A stretch of 64,000 nucleotides of DNA, from assembly GCA_013289765.1 (NCBI GenBank), contig JABCZI010000001.1, positions 558,001-622,000 of the forward strand. Direction: 5' to 3'. Source of the DNA: Acidobacteriota bacterium. GTDB lineage: Bacteria > Acidobacteriota > Terriglobia > Terriglobales > Acidobacteriaceae. The translations under genes and the position numbers were made by a program. Below the pieces are notes generated by a model that was not told the DNA's origin, did not search any database, and was given only the letters and a program-made list of their open reading frames with translations. Of this stretch, positions 46,582 through 55,619 are shown piece by piece; position 1 is the stretch's first letter, and each line of letters begins with the position of its first letter.

Positions 46582-47036
46582 CAACGTTCCGCCCCGGCCG
46601 GTTCGAGAACGCGCCGCATGATTTCCGCTGCCAAGCTTTGTGCCTCCGCCTGCAAAGCATCCTGCGCAGCGGCACGATCTTTCTGGATGTCAGCCTTCGC
46701 TGCCTGCACTTGCGCTTGAGCTTTCATGCGAGCTTCGTTCAATGCGGCGGCACGCGCGTCCAGCGCCATCTTGCGGCGGGACTCCTGCACGCGGAACAAC
46801 GTCGCCCTCGCCTCGCGCAATCGATACTCGTATTCCGACGTGCGCGCTTCGGCGGCGGCGATGTCGGCTCGCGACTTCTCAACCGCGCCTTCCGTTTTTG
46901 TGCGCCGCTCCTCAAGTACGCGGCGCAGAGGCTTGTGAACGATTGCGTTGTAAAGAATGTAAAGCAACGTCACGAAGATTACGGTCGGCACGGCTCCGAG
47001 CAGTAATTCGCCTAGTTGTCGTAGTGTGTCATCCAT
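46581..47036 (-). CDS. ATP synthase F0 b' (second b-type) subunit
   Basis: 151 residues: a short N-terminus, one membrane helix (LLGAVPTVIFVTLLYILYNAIV) and a long Ala/Arg/Glu coiled coil (RVLEERRTKTEGAVEKSRADI). This is the b-type stator design; with atpF next to it, the two probably form a b/b' heterodimer as in photosynthetic bacteria. First gene of the operon, about 45 bases after a consensus-like promoter. Confidence 0.88.
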   Translation of the reverse strand: MDDTLRQLGELLLGAVPTVIFVTLLYILYNAIVHKPLRRVLEERRTKTEGAVEKSRADIAAAEARTSEYEYRLREARATLFRVQESRRKMALDARAAALNEARMKAQAQVQAAKADIQKDRAAAQDALQAEAQSLAAEIMRRVLEPAGAER

Positions 47037-47079
47037 GAATTACGGCTGTACAGGAAAAAGAGGGCTTTGAAAACTGTTA

Positions 47080-47108
47080 AGTCTAACGTCCGAAGGAGTT
47101 TATGTCAA
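47080..47108 (-). promoter_or_regulatory. Sigma-70 promoter of the ATP synthase operon
   Basis: On the minus strand a perfect -35 TTGACA (47103-47108) is followed after 17 bases by TAGACT (47080-47085), close to TATAAT. It lies about 45 bases before the b' start codon, with nothing else between, and no competing start upstream. Confidence 0.7.
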
Positions 47109-47353
47109 CGCAAAGGGGACACTTTTGAGGGATTTTCGGCAGATGGATAATAGCTCGAAATAGGGGAAATTCCTTATAAAGGCTCCGGCGGGAGGACATG
47201 CAAAGAAATGCAACTAATCCTTGACTTCCGGATAAAGAGGACTAGCATTAAAGTATCACCTCCGATCCAATTCAGGATCGAATGGGCCGATAGCCAAGGA
47301 ATGTCACCGCTTCTTGGTTGCCGGCCCATTTAAATTTGGCCGGTCCGGTTTGC
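47109..47353. other. Gap between hflX and the ATP synthase promoter
   Basis: No gene seen. It holds an imperfect stem from GGGCCGATAGCCAAG (47286) to CTTGGTTGCCGGCCC (ending 47330) beyond the hflX stop, without a U-run on the hflX strand. On the plus strand TTGACT near 47221 has no good partner. Possibly the 3' structure of the hflX message. Confidence 0.4.
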
Positions 47354-48820
47354 TCATTTACTTACTATCCATTCCCGCACTCTGCGCACCACCGACGCCG
47401 GTGCGTCCGCCTCCATTTCCACGGCTCCATCTTTGTACTTGCGCGAATAAATTCGCGCCTGGGCTTCGAGGATGGCGAGCGTCTTCCCTTCTTTCTGCGG
47501 GATGCGCAGGCGGACGCGGCTGATGCGGTCTTCTTCGATCATGGCGTCGATGCGGGCCAGCAACTTATCCAGTCCTATTCCTTCCGCGGCAGAAATATAA
47601 ACGGTCTTCGCATCCAGCAGGGCGTCGTTCACCAGAGCTTCGGCGACTTCGACATCGAGCAGATCGACTTTATTCATTACGCGCAGCCGCGGCTTCTTTT
47701 CGGCTTCCAGTTCTTTGAGAACAATTTCCACCTGCGCGTCCTGCTCGACGGAAAGCCGGCTGCTGGCATCGGAGACATGGAGAATCAGCGACGCGCGCTG
47801 CACTTCTTCAAGCGTCGCGCGGAAGGCCGAGACCAGGGTGTGCGGCAGGTTGCGAATGAATCCCACGGTGTCGGACATCAGCACCTTGCGCCTGGATGGC
47901 AGCGTGACCGAGCGAATGGTGGGGTCGAGTGTGGCGAACATGCGCGGGGAGGACAGTACTGCGGCCTTGGTCAGAGCGTTGAATAGCGTCGACTTCCCTG
48001 CGTTGGTGTACCCGACCAGCGCCACCACTGCGACCGGCGCTGACTCCCGCCGCTGGCGCTGTTGCGCCCGGATGCGCCGGACATTTTCCAGTTGCTGCTC
48101 GACGTGCCGGACGCGCCGGTAGATCTTGCGCCGGTCGGTTTCGAGCTGGGTTTCACCGGGACCGCGCGTGCCAATGCCGCCGCCAAGTTGCGACATCTCA
48201 ATACCGCGGCCCGCCAGACGAGGGAGCATATATTGCAACTGCGCCAACTCCACTTGCAACTGGCCCTCTCGTGTTCGGGCGTGCCGCGCAAAGATGTCGA
48301 GGATAAGCTGGGTGCGGTCGATCACCCGCAATTTGACGATCTTTTCAACATTGCGCTGCTGCGAGGCGGTGAGGTCGTGATCGAAAAGAAGAAGATCGGC
48401 ATTGGCCGATGCGGCGGCGCCTGCAATTTCTTCGAGCTTGCCGGCTCCGATCAACGTGGCGGGATCGGGACGGTCGCGCCGCTGCAGGATTTCGCCGACC
48501 ACTTTCGCGCCGGCGCTTTCCGCCAATGTGCGCAACTCCGCCAGCGATTCTTCCGCGTCAAATTCCGGGATGCTTGGTTTGTTGGTGCTCGACTTTGCCG
48601 GATGCAAAGACTTTCCACCGTTGCCGCCCGCCGAGGCTGCATCTCGCGCAGCCTGGGCCTGGGGGGTGACCGTGCCCTGGCCGCGGCCGCGCGTGCGAAC
48701 GTCAATCCCTACGAGAAATGCAAGCTCGTGAGTGTCCCGCTGGACGGTGTCGCTGCCGAGGGGCACACGTCCCTTCGCCGGCGCACGACTTCGGGTCTTC
48801 TTGGGATGAGAACTGCGCAA
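47354..48820 (-). CDS. hflX: Ribosome-associated GTPase HflX
   Basis: 488 residues, TTG start at 48820. The HflX N-terminal nucleotide-binding domain ([33 protein letters not shown]) and glycine-rich helical linker ([29 protein letters not shown]) precede the G domain: GYTNAGKST (G1), [10 protein letters not shown] (G3), NKVDLL (G4). HflX splits stalled or stress-damaged ribosomes. The first 60 residues are basic and poorly conserved, and a later start is possible. It directly follows hfq, a widespread pairing. Confidence 0.95.
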   Translation of the reverse strand: MRSSHPKKTRSRAPAKGRVPLGSDTVQRDTHELAFLVGIDVRTRGRGQGTVTPQAQAARDAASAGGNGGKSLHPAKSSTNKPSIPEFDAEESLAELRTLAESAGAKVVGEILQRRDRPDPATLIGAGKLEEIAGAAASANADLLLFDHDLTASQQRNVEKIVKLRVIDRTQLILDIFARHARTREGQLQVELAQLQYMLPRLAGRGIEMSQLGGGIGTRGPGETQLETDRRKIYRRVRHVEQQLENVRRIRAQQRQRRESAPVAVVALVGYTNAGKSTLFNALTKAAVLSSPRMFATLDPTIRSVTLPSRRKVLMSDTVGFIRNLPHTLVSAFRATLEEVQRASLILHVSDASSRLSVEQDAQVEIVLKELEAEKKPRLRVMNKVDLLDVEVAEALVNDALLDAKTVYISAAEGIGLDKLLARIDAMIEEDRISRVRLRIPQKEGKTLAILEAQARIYSRKYKDGAVEMEADAPASVVRRVREWIVSK

Positions 48821-48832
48821 ACGGAAAAAGCC

Positions 48833-49156
48833 TTACCCTTCGGTGCCGGAGGCACTTGCCGCCGAAGCCGCTGTCGGCGCCGCACTCCCGGGCGCGGACG
48901 CGGGTTTTGCCTCCGAATGCGCCAAGTGCGTTACATGCGAACCGGTGCGACCGATGACCACGGTTGAGATGGCGTGTTTAAAGATCAATTGCTCTTGCCC
49001 ATTGGCCTCGAGCACTACGGAATACTTGTCGAAGGAACGTATGCGGCCCGTCAACTTCACTCCGCTTAGCAGGTAGATCGTGACGTTCAGCCGCTCCTTA
49101 CGCGCCGTGTTGAGAAAGGAATCCTGGATGTTCTGCGCCGGCTTGTTGCTCTCCAT
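48833..49156 (-). CDS. hfq: RNA chaperone Hfq
   Basis: 107 residues from ATG 49156, chosen for its AAGGAGA ribosome site; the frame open to 49219 is not used. Sm1 motif ([33 protein letters not shown]) and Sm2 (FKHAISTVV, with Phe where E. coli has Tyr in YKHAIS) are clear. The last 40 residues form a disordered Ala/Ser/Pro-rich tail. Hfq hexamers pair small RNAs with mRNAs. hflX begins 12 bases downstream. Confidence 0.95.
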   Translation of the reverse strand: MESNKPAQNIQDSFLNTARKERLNVTIYLLSGVKLTGRIRSFDKYSVVLEANGQEQLIFKHAISTVVIGRTGSHVTHLAHSEAKPASAPGSAAPTAASAASASGTEG

Positions 49157-49497
49157 AGCCGATCTCCTTGAATGCTTTGACCTGACTAACGAATCGCAAG
49201 ACCACAGCACGTTTCTCACGCTTCCGCATGAGAACCACGGGGGGACAACCTGCCTCTCTCACAGTCCGCTTTCGCAACTGCGCCGCCTGACAGGTAGCTG
49301 CGAGTACCATACGGTGTCCGCCGTCCCTTTTCAACCGGGAAGTTGGCAAAAAGACACTTTCCGGAGTTGTTGCAGAAGGTGCGTTGAATTGCTGATGTCA
49401 GGCGGTTGTGTACAATCCCGGCGTAGGCAGTTCGCCTGCGCACACCGGTTATTTTCTCAGACTAAAGAGAACAGACGGTGAATTTTCAGGAGGCATC
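49157..49497. other. Divergent intergenic region between hfq and the urate-hydroxylase-like gene
   Basis: No gene is convincing here. The plus strand has a promoter candidate (next entry) and a GCGTAGGC/GCCTGCGC hairpin at 49422-49442 in the leader of the downstream gene. The hfq promoter must be in the left part, but I see no strong boxes. Confidence 0.4.
49389..49416 (+). promoter_or_regulatory. Possible promoter of the urate-hydroxylase-like gene
   Basis: TTGCTG (49389-49394), 16 bases, then TACAAT (49411-49416), a one-mismatch -10 box. It lies 81 bases before the ATG, leaving room for the leader hairpin. Confidence 0.4.
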
Positions 49498-50256
49498 ATG
49501 GCAATCTCCGCTCTCGCATCCTTCTTTGGGCCACAAATCAACATTCCCTCCGACGTTAAAACTAACGTCGAGATGCTGTTGCGCTGGATCCATTTCCTGG
49601 CTGGCATCACCTGGATCGGCCTTCTTTATTTCTTCAACCTGGTGAATGCTCCGCTAATGAAAGAACTGGACGCCACTACGAAAGGCAAAGTGATGCCTGC
49701 ACTTATGACACGCGCACTGTGGTGGTTTCGCATGTCGGCGGTGGTGACCGTATTGGCGGGGCTGGCGTATTGGGGAAATATCGTTGGGGCGGACGCGCAC
49801 AATGGCGGCGGCTCGGTAGGCGCGGTGATGGGCAGCTTTTTCCTGATCTGGACCATCGTCTGGGGAATCCTGTACGCGTGCCTCATTCCGGGTAAGGGCA
49901 TCTTCGACAATGGCGCATTCATCGGCGCAGTTTATGCGGTGGCGGTTGCCGTCGCAGCGTGGCTCTTTCTAAGTTGGAACAACCACGGATGGGAGAGCAG
50001 CCGTCTGCTTTCGATCGGAATTGGCGGCGGCATCGGCTGGGTAATGCTGCTGAACGTGTGGGGAGTCATCTGGCGCATCCAGAAACGCCTGATTCAGTGG
50101 ACGCAAGATAACGCAACCAACGGTACACCGATGCCTGATAAAGCGAAGGCCATGGCACGGCAAGCGTTTTTAGCGAGTCGAGCTAACGCGTTCCTGTCAG
50201 TGGTGATGCTGTTCTTTATGGGGGCGGCCAGCCACTATCCGTTGTTCGGGAGGTAG
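49498..50256 (+). CDS. Membrane protein of the urate hydroxylase PuuD N-terminal type
   Basis: 252 residues from ATG 49498, preceded by AGGAGG; the frame open to 49408 is upstream leader. About seven membrane helices. RWIHFLAGITWIGLLYFFNLVN, ALWWFRMSAVVTVLAGLAYWG, and SRANAFLSVVMLFFMGAASHY resemble the urate oxidase N-terminal (PuuD) family. PuuD proteins carry a C-terminal cytochrome c domain that is missing here, so this is a stand-alone membrane domain whose reaction is uncertain. No purine catabolism gene is nearby. Confidence 0.75.
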   Translation: MAISALASFFGPQINIPSDVKTNVEMLLRWIHFLAGITWIGLLYFFNLVNAPLMKELDATTKGKVMPALMTRALWWFRMSAVVTVLAGLAYWGNIVGADAHNGGGSVGAVMGSFFLIWTIVWGILYACLIPGKGIFDNGAFIGAVYAVAVAVAAWLFLSWNNHGWESSRLLSIGIGGGIGWVMLLNVWGVIWRIQKRLIQWTQDNATNGTPMPDKAKAMARQAFLASRANAFLSVVMLFFMGAASHYPLFGR

Positions 50257-50267
50257 ATCCTTACCGG

Positions 50268-50302
50268 AGAAAAAAGGGAGCCGGAATTCCGGCTCCCCTT
50301 TT
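50268..50302. terminator. Bidirectional intrinsic terminator
   Basis: An 11-bp self-complementary stem (GGGAGCCGGAATTCCGGCTCCC, given as arms GGGAGCCGGAA and TTCCGGCTCCC) flanked by six A on the left and CTTTT on the right. It sits between two convergent genes and can end transcription both ways. Confidence 0.85.
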
Positions 50303-50320
50303 GAGTTAGTGTTAGCCCGA

Positions 50321-53300
50321 CTAGAAGGTGAACTTTACCCCTAATCGAATAGTGCGGCTCAACTGATAATACATTGGCTGGCCGTACTGGCTGCTGAGCA
50401 GCACTGGCGCACCTAGGCCAGGGCTGTTCGTCAGGTTTTGCTGGAGTATGGATGCTGGCGACCCGGCACTCCAAGGGGTCATCGCACTCGCGTAGAAAGG
50501 AACTCCGTTAAAAATGAAGTTCCCTCCCGGAGAAGTGAACGACTGTTGCGCGCCGGTGTCGATCTGTTCGTTATAGGCCGTTACCGAGTGCTGGTTGAAA
50601 AGGTTCGTCAGCGTAGCCGAGAAGTTCAGAACCTTGGTTTCGCTGATCTTATAGTTCTGTTGGATGTTGAAGTCGCTGTTGATGTACCACGGAGTCCGCC
50701 GCACATACGGATTGCCTACGGTGAAAGCACCGGTGGTTGGATCTTGACTCACGTTCACCCAATTGCCACGATTTACCGGATAAACGTCCCACCCGCCGGA
50801 ACCCGAACCGCTGTAGCTGTAACCCGTGTCAACGTAGCTCGAGACCGGAGACCCCTGATAGAAGTATTGGAAGATCCCGAAGTTTGTCGAACTATGCTTG
50901 CCCTCGGGCAACTCATAGTACGCGTAGCCCTTGAACTTATTTGGACGATCCGTTGGGAGCAATCCGCTGGAAGAATTACCGCTGTCGTTCCACGAGAAGT
51001 ACGGCTCGTCGAATGCCCGGCTGTTGTTCGGCGAATTTCGGCCGGCCAAACCGCCGTCAGACAGATCAGAACTGGTCAAGCCCGTGTAGTTGCCACGGAA
51101 ATGGCTGTAGGTGTAAGAGAACATCCCGAACCAGTGGTGGCTGGTAGCCTTGATCAGGCGCAACTCGAGACCGTCATAGCTGCGAGCCGCAGGGATGGTC
51201 TTGTTCGGCGGATATGCCCCGGTGGAACTGGTGCAAGCCACCCCGGCGCCAGCCCCGTAAATGAAGTTGCAGAAGCCGCTGAAGGTACTGTTGACCCCTT
51301 GACCGGGGTTGACAATTACGAACGTCTCGGCACCGGTGACGGCGTTGAAGATAGACGAATCTTCGATCGCATGATCGAGGCGGCGTCGATCCCAGCGGGC
51401 CTCAAACGCGAGACCTTTATTTAGCTGGTAATCGATGCCAAACGTTGACTCATGCTGACGATAGGGCTTCAGGTTCGGCATCACACCTTCCTGAGAAAAA
51501 CTACAGGTGGCGCAAGTGGTCGGAAAGGCTCGTAGGTTTTGATTTTCAAGGAAGGTGAGCCCAGTCCCCCCGCCAGGACCGAAGTTAGCCGTACTCGAAG
51601 CGGCGGCCCCGACGCAGTCGCGACCGGTGCTGTTGAATACAGGGTTAATGTCGGACAGGGTTGGAGTATTGATCGCGTAAGCGCAATTTTGCCAATACTG
51701 GCCGCCAAACGAACTGATGGCGACGTTCAGTTTCATGACATCGTTGTAGACACCATAGCTGCCGAAAACCTTCATCCGGCCGTCTTTAAAGACATCCCAG
51801 GCTGCGCCGACGCGAGGAGCAATCTTGTCGCCCCAGGAGAAATCAATAGGATGGCTCGGCACGCCTGGTCCCGACAGGCCTTCACCCGGGACGTACTCTC
51901 TCTCGATGCGCACGCCCGCATTGATGGTCACGCCATGGCCGATTGTCCAGGCATCCTGGGCGAAGAAACCATGGTTAAAGCTGGTAGCCTTGCCACCGGT
52001 CCCGAAGTCGAACACTGTGGCGACGCCGTACTGGCCCTGACAGAGCCCATCGGCAGGGAAAACGCCGGCCGCCTGTTGCGTGGCTTTCAAGGCGAGGCAA
52101 TTGGCTATGCCCGTTCCAGTAGCAGGGGTATAGGCCGTTGCTTTGGTGCCAGAATATCCCGCGAAAATCTGAGTGTACGGCTCGTTATACCCCTGAAGGA
52201 TGTTGTTGGAAAGGCGGTTGAGCTGATATCCGAATTTAAAGTTGTGCGTGCCCTTCCATCCGCTCTTGAACCAGGCGAAATCCTGGTCAAATTGGACTGC
52301 CTTGTTGGCATTGCGGGTGGTCATGTTACCGTCAATGGCGCCATTGATGAAAAACTGCGATTGCTGCAGCGCTGCCGGCAACTGGGCTCCGGTTGTATCG
52401 CAGCCGCCATTGGCACAGCTACCGCCGCTGTAGATGCTGCTGTTCTGCCATTCATATAAATTGCCGCTCGTGGGGAAACCAAAATCTCGATAATTCTCGA
52501 AGTAGTAACCAAACCGACTTGTTGAGACCAAGCGTGGAGTAATGGTCCAATCCGCTCCCGTGTTGACGGTTTGATTGGGTGCCGTATAGCCCAAGGTGTG
52601 GGCATATGCCGACTGCGCAACGCCGGAGCCGGGAGCGCAATAGTAGGGAGATGTCGGATCCCCCGAACCGAGCGCACCATAGCAGCCAGTACTGAGATTG
52701 TACAGACCGCCAACAAGATCCGAGTGGGGCAGGTTTTCGCCGGCTTGGCGTTGGTATTGGTAAAGCCACGAACCAAAGACGCGGATTTTATTGGTTACTG
52801 CGTAGTCAATACGAGCAGTGGTGTAGTAGGTCTGAGTGTTCTGACTAAAAGGAACACTGCCGCCATTTGCCGGGCCGTAGTTTATAGTGCGCTCGAAGTC
52901 GTTCCACTCTGGGTTGAAGCCAAGAAAGAAAAAGATCTTGTCTTTTAGGATCGGACCGCCAAACGTGAACCCAGGGAATACATCGCTGGTGTGAGGCTTA
53001 ATCGCCTGGACCTGTTCATTGACCGCATCCGTGAAAGAGGTTGAAGAAGGAGTGCTTAACGGATCGTAACGCTGCTCAACCGCCGGCGTCCCGTCCAACG
53101 CCTGATTTTCGAATTGGGCAAAAACCGAACCGTGGTAGGCGTTCTGGCCTTTTCTCATGATCACGTTGACCACGCCACCCAGCGCGCCCCCGTGTTCGGC
53201 TTCAATGCCCTCGCTCTTTACTTGGACTTCCTGAATGAAGTCGAAAGGTACATTGGTATGGGAATAGCCGCCAATGATGTTGGCAGTGGACTGCCCTTCC

Positions 53301-53932
53301 ACCAAGTATAAGTTCTCTGAGTCAGACCCTCCGGCAACTGAATATCCGAAGGCACTGCCGTTGCTACCATTGCCCGGAGAAACGGCACCGGTGCCATTAC
53401 TGGCACGATTGCTGCCCATTAAAGGTTCATTGGAAGCCGAGGGAGCGAATTGGATCACCGACTGGAACGAGCGTCCGTGGGGAACATCTTGGACGACGTC
53501 CTGGGTAATGTTCGTTTGAGTGGTTTCCGTCGTCACGTCAATGATGGGAGCCGCGCCGCTCACTTCGACCACAGTGCCAGCTGCGCCGACCGACATTGTC
53601 AAATCGAGAGTCGGAAAGTGACCTACTTCGATCGCGACGCCTTCGCGCTTCAACTCAGAGAAGCCGGCGGCTTTCACCGTTATCGTGTAAGTGCTCGGCG
53701 GCAGGTTCGCGAAGCGATAGTAGCCGCTGCTGTCGGTCGTAAGGCTCTTCTTTCCGACGAGGGACGTACCAGTCAGTTCGACAGCGGCATTCCCTACCAC
53801 CGCACCGCTAGGGTCTTTTACCGTTCCTTGCAGGCCGCCGGTGGTTTCTTGCCCGAACAGGTTGGCAACCAACAGCAGCATGGAAAATAGACAGACTGCA
53901 AACATCCCGAGCTTCTGTGACGCACGCCTCAT
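50321..53932 (-). CDS. Oar-like TonB-dependent receptor
   Basis: 1203 residues, ATG 53932 after GGAGAG. Signal peptide (MFAVCLFSMLLLVANLFG), carboxypeptidase-regulatory-like domain (TTGGLQGTVKDPSGAVVGNAAVEL), plug with VPHGRSFQSVIQFAPSASNEP and GQNAYHGSVFAQFENQ, then a large barrel ending in Phe (RLGVKFTF). Asn, Gly and Tyr are abundant in the barrel loops. It is intact, unlike the receptor at 21.9 kb. Substrate is not indicated by neighbours. Confidence 0.92.
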   Translation of the reverse strand: MRRASQKLGMFAVCLFSMLLLVANLFGQETTGGLQGTVKDPSGAVVGNAAVELTGTSLVGKKSLTTDSSGYYRFANLPPSTYTITVKAAGFSELKREGVAIEVGHFPTLDLTMSVGAAGTVVEVSGAAPIIDVTTETTQTNITQDVVQDVPHGRSFQSVIQFAPSASNEPLMGSNRASNGTGAVSPGNGSNGSAFGYSVAGGSDSENLYLVEGQSTANIIGGYSHTNVPFDFIQEVQVKSEGIEAEHGGALGGVVNVIMRKGQNAYHGSVFAQFENQALDGTPAVEQRYDPLSTPSSTSFTDAVNEQVQAIKPHTSDVFPGFTFGGPILKDKIFFFLGFNPEWNDFERTINYGPANGGSVPFSQNTQTYYTTARIDYAVTNKIRVFGSWLYQYQRQAGENLPHSDLVGGLYNLSTGCYGALGSGDPTSPYYCAPGSGVAQSAYAHTLGYTAPNQTVNTGADWTITPRLVSTSRFGYYFENYRDFGFPTSGNLYEWQNSSIYSGGSCANGGCDTTGAQLPAALQQSQFFINGAIDGNMTTRNANKAVQFDQDFAWFKSGWKGTHNFKFGYQLNRLSNNILQGYNEPYTQIFAGYSGTKATAYTPATGTGIANCLALKATQQAAGVFPADGLCQGQYGVATVFDFGTGGKATSFNHGFFAQDAWTIGHGVTINAGVRIEREYVPGEGLSGPGVPSHPIDFSWGDKIAPRVGAAWDVFKDGRMKVFGSYGVYNDVMKLNVAISSFGGQYWQNCAYAINTPTLSDINPVFNSTGRDCVGAAASSTANFGPGGGTGLTFLENQNLRAFPTTCATCSFSQEGVMPNLKPYRQHESTFGIDYQLNKGLAFEARWDRRRLDHAIEDSSIFNAVTGAETFVIVNPGQGVNSTFSGFCNFIYGAGAGVACTSSTGAYPPNKTIPAARSYDGLELRLIKATSHHWFGMFSYTYSHFRGNYTGLTSSDLSDGGLAGRNSPNNSRAFDEPYFSWNDSGNSSSGLLPTDRPNKFKGYAYYELPEGKHSSTNFGIFQYFYQGSPVSSYVDTGYSYSGSGSGGWDVYPVNRGNWVNVSQDPTTGAFTVGNPYVRRTPWYINSDFNIQQNYKISETKVLNFSATLTNLFNQHSVTAYNEQIDTGAQQSFTSPGGNFIFNGVPFYASAMTPWSAGSPASILQQNLTNSPGLGAPVLLSSQYGQPMYYQLSRTIRLGVKFTF

Positions 53933-54333
53933 ATATTCTCTCCGGTAAGTGAACGATGTCTCGTTTTCTTGCTGGTTCTTCTCTAGTTGGCTAAAGAATC
54001 AAGACGATTACAGCGCCTGGGGGATCGTCTCGACCTTTGCAAAATTCATCCGCCAAGGACAAGCGCGGCGGCAGACACACAAACTGCTGAACCTTCTAGC
54101 TTTGCAACTAACACTCCAAAACCAGACCCCCATAACTGCATTTGTTTTCAACATATTGTTAATGGCGTAGAGTGTTTGGTCCGGTAATTGGGATATTCGA
54201 GGGTACAGTTCTATGGATTTACATACATTTACATGCAACGGACTAGAGCGACAAATCCATCTGAAGAGGTCAGAAGGCCGGGACGAGCGTCGTCAGTGGA
54301 ACAACGACCCTGCCTGCTACAATCTGGGTTTCA
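53933..54333. other. Intergenic region upstream of the third receptor
   Basis: About 400 bases, divergent between the receptor and the DegT-type gene. Lower GC than the flanks from 54090 to 54240. No reading frame looks real. A half copy of the CTAGAAG repeat family (CTTCTAGCTTTG) lies at about 54093. I cannot point to confident promoter boxes. Confidence 0.4.
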
Positions 54334-55560
54334 GTGACTACTTCTTCCATCAAGCCCCACTCGCCGAAGCCGAAGCCGGGAGCGCACCAGGCGGACGCGA
54401 CCGTCCCTGACTCCGTACCAATGCTCGATCTGCAGCACCAGTATGAGCAGGTGCGGGCCGAAGTGTTGGCGGCAGTAAGCCGGGTATGCGCTTCGCAGCA
54501 TTACATCCTTGGTCCAGAGGTTGAGGCTTTTGAGCGCGAATTGGCGGAGTTCTGCGGCGCGCGCGCGGCCGTCGGCTGCGCTTCCGGCACAGACGCTTTG
54601 TGGCTGGCTCTCACCGCCGCCGGAGTCCAGCCCGGCGATGAGGTTCTCACCACGCCTTTCAGTTTCTTCGCTTCAGCCAGCGCTATCGTACGGGCGGGAG
54701 CGCGTCCGGTGTTTGCCGACATCGATCCTCTCACATTCAATCTCGAACCAGCACAGGTCGAAACTTTTCTGCGCGGCGGACAGCATGACAAACTTCGGGC
54801 GTTGTTACCGGTTCATCTCTATGGACAATGCGCGGACGTGAACTCGCTGCAGAAACTCGCGACTGAATTCCAACTGCCCTTGATTGAGGACGCGGCGCAG
54901 GCGATTGGGGCACGATGGGGGGAACTCAAGGCAGGATCGATAGGCGTGTGCGCAGCCTTCAGTTTTTATCCAACAAAAAATCTTAGCGCTTACGGCGATG
55001 CCGGGATGGTGACCACTACGGACCCCGCGATGGCTGAACACATACGCCGATTGCGCAATCACGGCAGCTCACGGCGATACGTCCATGAAGAGTTTGGATG
55101 GAACAGTCGTCTGGACGCGATGCAAGCTGCCATCCTGCGCGTGAAGCTGAAATATGTGGACCGATGGAACGACGGCCGCCGCCAGCGCGCCGCGAAGTAC
55201 GGTGAACTTTTTACAGCAGCCGGGCTAACGTCATCGGGCGACGAGAGTGAGAACTCCGCGCCTATTCAACTGCCCCACACTGCAGCGACGGCTTATCACG
55301 TTTTTCATCAGTATGTCGTCCGTGCCTATCGCCGTGAAGAACTCCGCGAGTTTCTGACCGCCCGCAAGATCGGGACTGAAGTTTACTACCCCATCCCGCT
55401 GCACCTGCAACCTTGCTTCGTCTATCTCGGATACAGCGAAGGCGACTTCCCGGAAGCCGAACGCGCCGCGAAAGAAGTGCTGGCCTTGCCCATGTTCCCC
55501 GAACTGAGCGACGAAGAACAGGGTCGAGTGGTCAAGAGCATCGCGGACTTCTACTGCTGA
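54334..55560 (+). CDS. DegT/DnrJ/EryC1/StrS-family aminotransferase
   Basis: 408 residues from GTG 54334; an ATG at 54421 directly before the conserved MLDLQHQYEQ would give 379 residues and is equally possible. PLP-enzyme features: ILGPEVEAFERELAEFCG, GCASGTDALWLAL, the PLP-binding Asp region LIEDAAQAIGARW and the Schiff-base Lys in FYPTKNLSAYGDAGMV. These enzymes aminate keto-sugars attached to nucleotides, for example in lipopolysaccharide or glycan synthesis. No sugar-nucleotide partner adjoins it. Confidence 0.9.
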   Translation: MTTSSIKPHSPKPKPGAHQADATVPDSVPMLDLQHQYEQVRAEVLAAVSRVCASQHYILGPEVEAFERELAEFCGARAAVGCASGTDALWLALTAAGVQPGDEVLTTPFSFFASASAIVRAGARPVFADIDPLTFNLEPAQVETFLRGGQHDKLRALLPVHLYGQCADVNSLQKLATEFQLPLIEDAAQAIGARWGELKAGSIGVCAAFSFYPTKNLSAYGDAGMVTTTDPAMAEHIRRLRNHGSSRRYVHEEFGWNSRLDAMQAAILRVKLKYVDRWNDGRRQRAAKYGELFTAAGLTSSGDESENSAPIQLPHTAATAYHVFHQYVVRAYRREELREFLTARKIGTEVYYPIPLHLQPCFVYLGYSEGDFPEAERAAKEVLALPMFPELSDEEQGRVVKSIADFYC

Positions 55561-55619
55561 AAACCTAACCGCCAGGAGTTCAATTCTCGCCTATAGTATT
55601 TCCAGCAGCGAGGTCATCG

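Noticed and set aside
50438..52459. Long plus-strand open frames of 328 and 306 codons opposite the third receptor
   Set aside because: Antisense shadows of a high-GC gene; the receptor on the minus strand has plug and barrel signatures throughout.
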